Shown: piece after piece, positions 60,443 through 64,000 of the stretch | How the letters are laid out: each line of letters begins with the position of its first letter | How positions within the stretch are numbered: the stretch's first letter is position 1 | From: an uncultured Paracoccaceae bacterium | GTDB lineage: Bacteria; Pseudomonadota; Alphaproteobacteria; Rhodobacterales; Rhodobacteraceae | Direction of reading: 5' to 3' | DNA: 64,000 bases | Assembly: GCA_958439195.1 (NCBI GenBank) | Contig: OY288167.1 | Coordinates: forward strand, 1-64,000 | Translations under genes and position numbers: made by a program | Notes under the pieces: model-generated | Databases searched by the model: none | Told to the model about the DNA's origin: nothing | Seen by the model: the letters and a program-made list of their open reading frames with translations, nothing else

Positions 60443-61315
60443 ATGCCGACCTATTCCGCCCTGACGACGCTGGAAGGCGAAAATGCCGCCGTGGCATTGG
60501 CCAATGCCATTGAGCGGATGGAGCCGGAACCCACGGGCGTGGGGGTGTTCGAGATCGAGGATGACTCAGGGCTTTGGGAGGTGGGGGCGTATTTCCTGGA
60601 AGCCCCCGACATGGTGATGCTGGAGGTGATCGCGCTGGCCTTTGGGGCGAAGCCGTTCGCCATATCGGAACTGCCGGAAATTGATTGGGTCGCCAAGGTG
60701 CGGCGGGAATTGAGCCCGGTCGAGGCAGGGCGGTTCTTCGTGTTCGGCAGCCATGATGCGGACAAGGTGCCTGCCGGACGGGTGGCGTTGCAGATCGAGG
60801 CGACGGTGGCCTTTGGCACCGGGCATCACGGCACGACGCTGGGCTGTTTGCGGGCATTTGACCGGCTGTTTGAAGCCGGGTTCCGGCCTGCGGCGGTGGC
60901 GGATATTGGCTGCGGCACAGCGGTGTTGGCAATGGCGGCGGCGGCGGTGTTGCCGGACGCGGTGGTGATTGCATCCGACATCGACGAGGTGGCCGTGGAT
61001 GTGGCGCTGGCCAATGTCACGATCAACGGGCTGGAGGGGCGGATCGAATGCCTGGAGGCGGCAGGGTTCGGCCATGCGCGGTTGGCCGAGGCGGGACCGT
61101 TCGAGTTGGTGTTTGCCAATATCCTGAAGGGACCGCTGATCGAATTGGCCCCGGATATGGCCGTGCATGTGGCGGCGGGTGGGCTGGCGATTCTGTCCGG
61201 GTTGCTGGTGGTGCAGGCCGAGGCGGTCACGGCGGCCTATGTGGCGGCTGGATTCGTGCTGGAAGGCCGCGAGGACATAGGTGAATGGTCGACGCTTGTT
61301 CTGCGGCGGACGTGA
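60443..61315 (+). CDS. prmA: Ribosomal protein L11 methyltransferase
   Basis: A 290-residue enzyme that trimethylates ribosomal protein L11. The C-terminal domain has motif I ADIGCGTAVLAMAAA and the NPPF-like motif reads FANILKGPLIEL, typical of PrmA; the preceding AFGTGHHGTTLGCL is diagnostic. The N-terminal L11-binding domain is present. ATG 60443 has GGGAG seven bases upstream and was preferred over GTG 60437. Confidence 0.93.
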   Translation: MPTYSALTTLEGENAAVALANAIERMEPEPTGVGVFEIEDDSGLWEVGAYFLEAPDMVMLEVIALAFGAKPFAISELPEIDWVAKVRRELSPVEAGRFFVFGSHDADKVPAGRVALQIEATVAFGTGHHGTTLGCLRAFDRLFEAGFRPAAVADIGCGTAVLAMAAAAVLPDAVVIASDIDEVAVDVALANVTINGLEGRIECLEAAGFGHARLAEAGPFELVFANILKGPLIELAPDMAVHVAAGGLAILSGLLVVQAEAVTAAYVAAGFVLEGREDIGEWSTLVLRRT

Positions 61316-61446
61316 ACCGCAGTTGTAAACCAAAGTTGTATTAAAACTTGCGGCAAAAACGTGGCGAAGCGGAAGGTTCGCCGCAATTTCGCCACGATTG
61401 CGCAATACACGTTAAGTTGGTGGGGGTCGTGATTCAGGTGCAAGCC

Positions 61447-61800
61447 ATGTCTGACCCTAATTTGGACGACTTCTATACCCGCGTTGGCCGCATCGAGCGT
61501 GCCCATGCGCTGGGCTACGGCTTTGAGGCGCCCGATACGCTTGGGCGGTCCTTTTATCGGCGGTTGCCTGTGCGGCGACGGCCGGTTTTTCGCATCGGTA
61601 TCTTTCTGTTTTGCGCGTGCTTTGGCATGAAGGGCGCGATCCACTATCACATGGGTGAAGCGGCGTTTGATCGGCGCGTGGCCGAGATCGAGGCGCGGGG
61701 CGGGATTGACGCGGTTCAGGGGTTCCTGATGCGGTCAGAGCCGTTGACGCGGCTTGTATCAAACGGAATCGCGTTGGTGGTGGAACGCAGCAAGGTTTGA
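61447..61800 (+). CDS. Small conserved membrane protein of unknown function
   Basis: A 117-residue protein beginning MSDPNLDDFYTRVGRIERAHALGYGFEAPDTLGRSFY. One hydrophobic helix (about residues 47-64, PVFRIGIFLFCACFGMKGAI) follows a basic stretch (RRLPVRRR), suggesting an N-in single-pass protein with a periplasmic C-terminal domain of about 50 residues. I do not recognise the family. The upstream frame to 61348 has no good start. It lies after prmA with its own spacer. Confidence 0.65.
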   Translation: MSDPNLDDFYTRVGRIERAHALGYGFEAPDTLGRSFYRRLPVRRRPVFRIGIFLFCACFGMKGAIHYHMGEAAFDRRVAEIEARGGIDAVQGFLMRSEPLTRLVSNGIALVVERSKV

Positions 61801-61938
61801 AGTCGGCGCATTCTGTACCGGGATTTTGTGGCGGGCCGCTGCGGCGGTGCCTGCACAATTGACGTTTTGAATAAAGCTGATTGTGGCCAAGCTGATGGTG
61901 ACAGTGGCTGCCTGTAGGGCGAGGCCCGGAAATGCAAA

Positions 61939-61971
61939 GAGCCGTCGGTCCCCCACGGACGACGGCTCTGG
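61939..61971 (-). terminator. Probable terminator of the DUF1127 gene
   Basis: On the minus strand, AGAGCCGTC pairs with GACGGCTCT (outer arms about 61938-61946 and 61961-61969), with further partial pairing of GTCC/GGAC inside, followed by TTTGCATTT. It lies 24 bases beyond the stop codon at 61995. Confidence 0.65.
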
Positions 61972-61994
61972 CATGTCGGTCGGCGGCTGAAAGT

Positions 61995-62198
61995 TCAGCG
62001 GCCGAGCATTTCGATGTCGCCACGGCACAGGCCGATATCGTCAAGCTCACGATCCGAAAGCTTGGCGAGGGTGTTGCGCGTGACGCGGGCGTCGTTCCAG
62101 TTGGACAGGGCGATGAAGCCGCTGCTGATGAACTGAACGGTGCGGAAGATCGAAATGGCGCCGAACGGCGCCGGGCGGGTCGTCTCGAAGGCGGCCAT
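61995..62198 (-). CDS. DUF1127 small basic protein
   Basis: A 67-residue protein ending in the DUF1127 (YjiS-like) motif LSNWNDARVTRNTLAKLSDRELDDIGLCRGDIEML. In Rhodobacter sphaeroides a similar small DUF1127 protein (CcaF1) is stress-induced, binds RNA and is encoded beside the CcsR small RNAs; in Agrobacterium related proteins affect phosphate and carbon traits. No CCUCC-loop CcsR-like RNAs are seen downstream here. AAAGGATAA precedes the ATG. A 6-bp hairpin (62230-62245) lies in its leader. Confidence 0.9.
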   Translation of the reverse strand: MAAFETTRPAPFGAISIFRTVQFISSGFIALSNWNDARVTRNTLAKLSDRELDDIGLCRGDIEMLGR

Positions 62199-62545
62199 GG
62201 GAATTATCCTTTACAAACTGCTCATGGTTGAAGCGTTTTCGCTTCGTGAGAGGCATATAATCTTGCTGCATGTGCAAAGCCAGCGCAGAGCTTGCAAGGC
62301 ACCCTTGCAATGGACGCATGACGAGAGAGGCCCGAAAGGCCCGTTATTGTTTGGATTTTATCGTGCGCGCTGCATGTGTGTCGTGTTTGACGGGGGCAGC
62401 GTCGCATGCTGCACATGCATAACAAAACATTTACAAAGGCTGCAAGCGGAAAAGCCCTTTGCCTGATGTTCCCGTTTCGTGCTAGTTCTGCAGCAACGAA
62501 AGAAATTGGGCCAGAGAAACTGGTGCATGAAGAAAAGGGGCAGGC
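62199..62545. other. 347-base divergent intergenic region between DUF1127 and ruvC
   Basis: Contents include a GAAGCG-TTTT-CGCTTC hairpin (62230-62245) in the DUF1127 leader, an 8-bp perfect hairpin TTGCAAGG-CAC-CCTTGCAA (62292-62310), and a GCATG-CTGCA-CATGC stem near 62409. The right half is AT-richer. It must hold the divergent promoters and could encode a small RNA, but no confident promoter hexamers were found. Confidence 0.5.
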
Positions 62546-63064
62546 ATGCGCGTTCTGGGGATTGATCCCGGCCTTCGCAACCTTGGTTGGGGGGTGATCG
62601 ACGTGGCGGGGTCGCGTCTGACGCATGTGGCCAACGGTATCTGTCATTCCGCACCCGGTGAGGGCGATGGCGATCTGGCGCTGCGGTTGTTGAGCCTGCA
62701 TTCGCAATTGACCGAAGTGCTGCGCCAGTGGCAGCCGGATACGGCGGCGGTGGAGCATACCTTTGTGAACAAGGACGCGGTGGCCACATTGAAGCTGGGC
62801 CAGGCGCGGGGGATTGCGCTGCTGGTGCCGGCGCAGTTCGGCCTGTCGGTGGGGGAATATGCGCCGAATGCGGTGAAGAAAACGGTGGTTGGCGTGGGCC
62901 ATGCCGCCAAGGTGCAGGTGGACCATATGGTGCGGCTGCATCTGCCGGGCGTGGAGATTGCCGGGCCGGATGCGGCGGATGCGCTGGCGGTGGCGATCTG
63001 CCACGCGCATCACAGCCAAAGCGCGGGGCGATTGCAGGCGGCGCTGAAGAGGGCGGCGGGATGA
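62546..63064 (+). CDS. ruvC: Crossover junction endodeoxyribonuclease RuvC
   Basis: A 172-residue Holliday-junction resolvase. Catalytic acidic residues are visible in GIDPGLRNLGWG (Asp7), AVEHTFVNKD (Glu) and GPDAADALAVAICHAH (Asp pair). Length is normal. The start is preceded by AAAAGGGG. Its stop overlaps the ruvA start as ATGA, so the two are coupled. Confidence 0.96.
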   Translation: MRVLGIDPGLRNLGWGVIDVAGSRLTHVANGICHSAPGEGDGDLALRLLSLHSQLTEVLRQWQPDTAAVEHTFVNKDAVATLKLGQARGIALLVPAQFGLSVGEYAPNAVKKTVVGVGHAAKVQVDHMVRLHLPGVEIAGPDAADALAVAICHAHHSQSAGRLQAALKRAAG

Positions 63065-63741
63065 TCGGCAAAATCTCGGGGCGGGTGGATTGGCGTGGCG
63101 GCGATCAGGTGCTGATCGACGTGCGCGGCGTGGGCTATATCGTGCATGTGAATGAGCGGACGATGGCCGCCCTGCCGGGGGTGGGGGAGGCGGTTTCGCT
63201 TTATACTGACCTGTTGGTGCGGGAGGATCTGCTGCAACTGTTCGGCTTTCCCACCATGTTGGACAAGGAATGGCATCGGCTGTTGATGACGGTGCAGGGC
63301 GTGGGGGCAAAGGCGTCGATGGCGATCCTTGGGGCGCTGGGGGCCGAGGGCGTGGCGCGGGCGATATCGCTGGGTGATGCGCGGGCGGTGCAGGCGGCGC
63401 CGGGCGTGGGGCCGAAACTGGCGCAGCGGGTGATATTGGAGCTGAAATCCAAGGCGCCGGGGTTGATGGCGATGGGGGGGAACCTGTCGGTATCGGCTGT
63501 TGCGGATGATGCAGATGCTGTGATCGAGCCGATGGCCCCTGCGCCGAAGCGGGTGGTCAAGGTGGATGGGGCCGCGCAGGCGCGGGCGGCGGCCAGTGCG
63601 GATGCGCTTTCGGCCTTGAGCAACCTTGGCTATGGGCCGGGGGATGCGGCGCAGGCGGTGGCGACCGTGGCGGCGGATATGCCAGAGGCGGATGCGGCGG
63701 GGCTGATCCGGGCGGCGTTGAAGCTGCTCGCGCCGAAATAG
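63061..63741 (+). CDS. ruvA: Holliday junction branch-migration protein RuvA
   Basis: A 226-residue tetrameric DNA-junction-binding protein. Domain I (MIGKISGRVDWRGGDQVLIDVRGVGYIVHV), the helix-hairpin-helix domain II (VQGVGAKASMAILGALG, AAPGVGPKLAQRVILELK) and C-terminal domain III (ADALSALSNLGYGPGDAAQAVA), which contacts RuvB, are all present, with an alanine-rich linker. The expected neighbour ruvB does not follow; htpX does. Confidence 0.95.
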   Translation: MIGKISGRVDWRGGDQVLIDVRGVGYIVHVNERTMAALPGVGEAVSLYTDLLVREDLLQLFGFPTMLDKEWHRLLMTVQGVGAKASMAILGALGAEGVARAISLGDARAVQAAPGVGPKLAQRVILELKSKAPGLMAMGGNLSVSAVADDADAVIEPMAPAPKRVVKVDGAAQARAAASADALSALSNLGYGPGDAAQAVATVAADMPEADAAGLIRAALKLLAPK

Positions 63742-63757
63742 CGGAGAACGCAAAGCT

Positions 63758-63785
63758 CTTGCGCGGCGGGCTGGTTTTCCCATCT
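63758..63785 (+). promoter_or_regulatory. Candidate heat-shock (sigma-32/RpoH) promoter of htpX
   Basis: CTTGCG (63758-63763) and CCCATCT (63779-63785) are separated by 15 bases, close to the RpoH pattern CTTG...CCCAT. It lies 24 bases before the htpX start, and htpX is a heat-shock gene in other Proteobacteria, which supports the call. Confidence 0.55.
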
Positions 63786-63808
63786 TTGGGGAAACGGAGG
63801 GTTCGACC

Positions 63809-64000
63809 ATGACCGGATATGCCAAGACATTTGTCCTTATGGCGGCGCTGACGGCGCTGTTCATGGGGATCGGCGCGCTGCTGGGCGGTGGCACCGGGGC
63901 GCTGCTGGCCTTTGTGGTGGCGGGGGCGATGAACCTGTTCGGTTATTGGAATGCCGACAAGGCGGTGTTGCGGATGACCGGGGCGCGCGAGGTGACGGCG
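63809..64000 (+). CDS. htpX: Membrane zinc metalloprotease HtpX, 3' end outside window
   Basis: The first 64 residues of HtpX, an inner-membrane quality-control protease, are visible. The N-terminus (MTGYAKTFVLMAALTALFMGIGALLGG...GAMNLFGYWNADKAVLRMTGAREV) is typical of the family, with two membrane helices. The catalytic HExxH lies beyond the window edge. GGAGG precedes the ATG by eight bases. A candidate heat-shock promoter precedes it, so it is likely transcribed separately from ruvCA. Confidence 0.9.
   Translation, partial: MTGYAKTFVLMAALTALFMGIGALLGGGTGALLAFVVAGAMNLFGYWNADKAVLRMTGAREVTA

Noticed and set aside
1..64000. tRNA, rRNA, transposase or plasmid-origin genes
   Set aside because: Intergenic spaces were read for T-loop-like GGTTCGA patterns with cloverleaf partners, terminal inverted repeats with transposase frames, and iterons; none was convincing.

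Overview
This GC-rich window reads as chromosomal DNA of an alphaproteobacterium of the order Rhodobacterales (Rhodobacter/Paracoccaceae/Roseobacter group). Evidence for this is the aroA-cmk-rpsA-ihfB-lapA-trpF-trpB order, the miaB-phoH-ybeY-corC-lnt-metK order, a metK leader matching the SAM/SAH riboswitch known from Rhodobacterales, a two-domain ALDH16-type aldehyde dehydrogenase, a fused MrpAB antiporter subunit, a bacterial phosphatidylcholine synthase, and a DUF1127 protein. I found no rRNA, tRNA, CRISPR array, prophage or insertion sequence.

Layout. 1-4300 holds the 3' part of an RND efflux pump, a periplasmic DsbD-alpha-like protein and YqgE. 4395-7728 (minus) is a deoC-ALDH16 aldehyde/deoxynucleoside catabolic pair. 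7822-13679 (minus) is a complete mrp/pha Na+(K+)/H+ antiporter operon, AB-C-D-E-F-G. 13869-18303 is a ROK regulator divergent from a frcBCA-type sugar ABC transporter, closed by a strong terminator. 18557-19740 is an ECF sigma factor with an NrsF-type membrane anti-sigma factor. 19781-30693 is RNA modification, envelope and SAM metabolism: miaB, an OmpA-like protein, a lipoprotein, phoH, ybeY, corC, lnt, riboswitch-metK and trmB.

30690-41363 holds a Tat-exported metallo-hydrolase, aroA, cmk, an SDR, rpsA, ihfB, lapA, trpF, a DUF4394 protein and trpB. 41703-43399 is an accessory-looking cluster of two secreted PepSY-like proteins with low-complexity tails and a membrane-anchored LuxR-type regulator; a third PepSY-like paralogue lies at 56742. 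43434-56504 holds DUF2237, DUF2339, ileS, DUF3253, an EamA transporter, pcs, xerC, DUF484, fsa and priA. 57493-64000 holds an MFS transporter, msrA, two methyltransferases (one prmA), a small unknown protein, DUF1127, ruvC, ruvA and the start of htpX.

The best candidates for undescribed biology are: (1) intergenic clusters of paired perfect hairpins, most strikingly four at 39904-40058 with different stems but a shared GCGTC/GACGC-type loop; (2) the PepSY-like family with its neighbouring membrane LuxR regulator; (3) a small cysteine/tryptophan motif shared by the adjacent OmpA-like protein and lipoprotein at 22362-23293; (4) a 9-bp tandem AT-rich element present at two loci. All calls come from reading the sequence; no database search was run.
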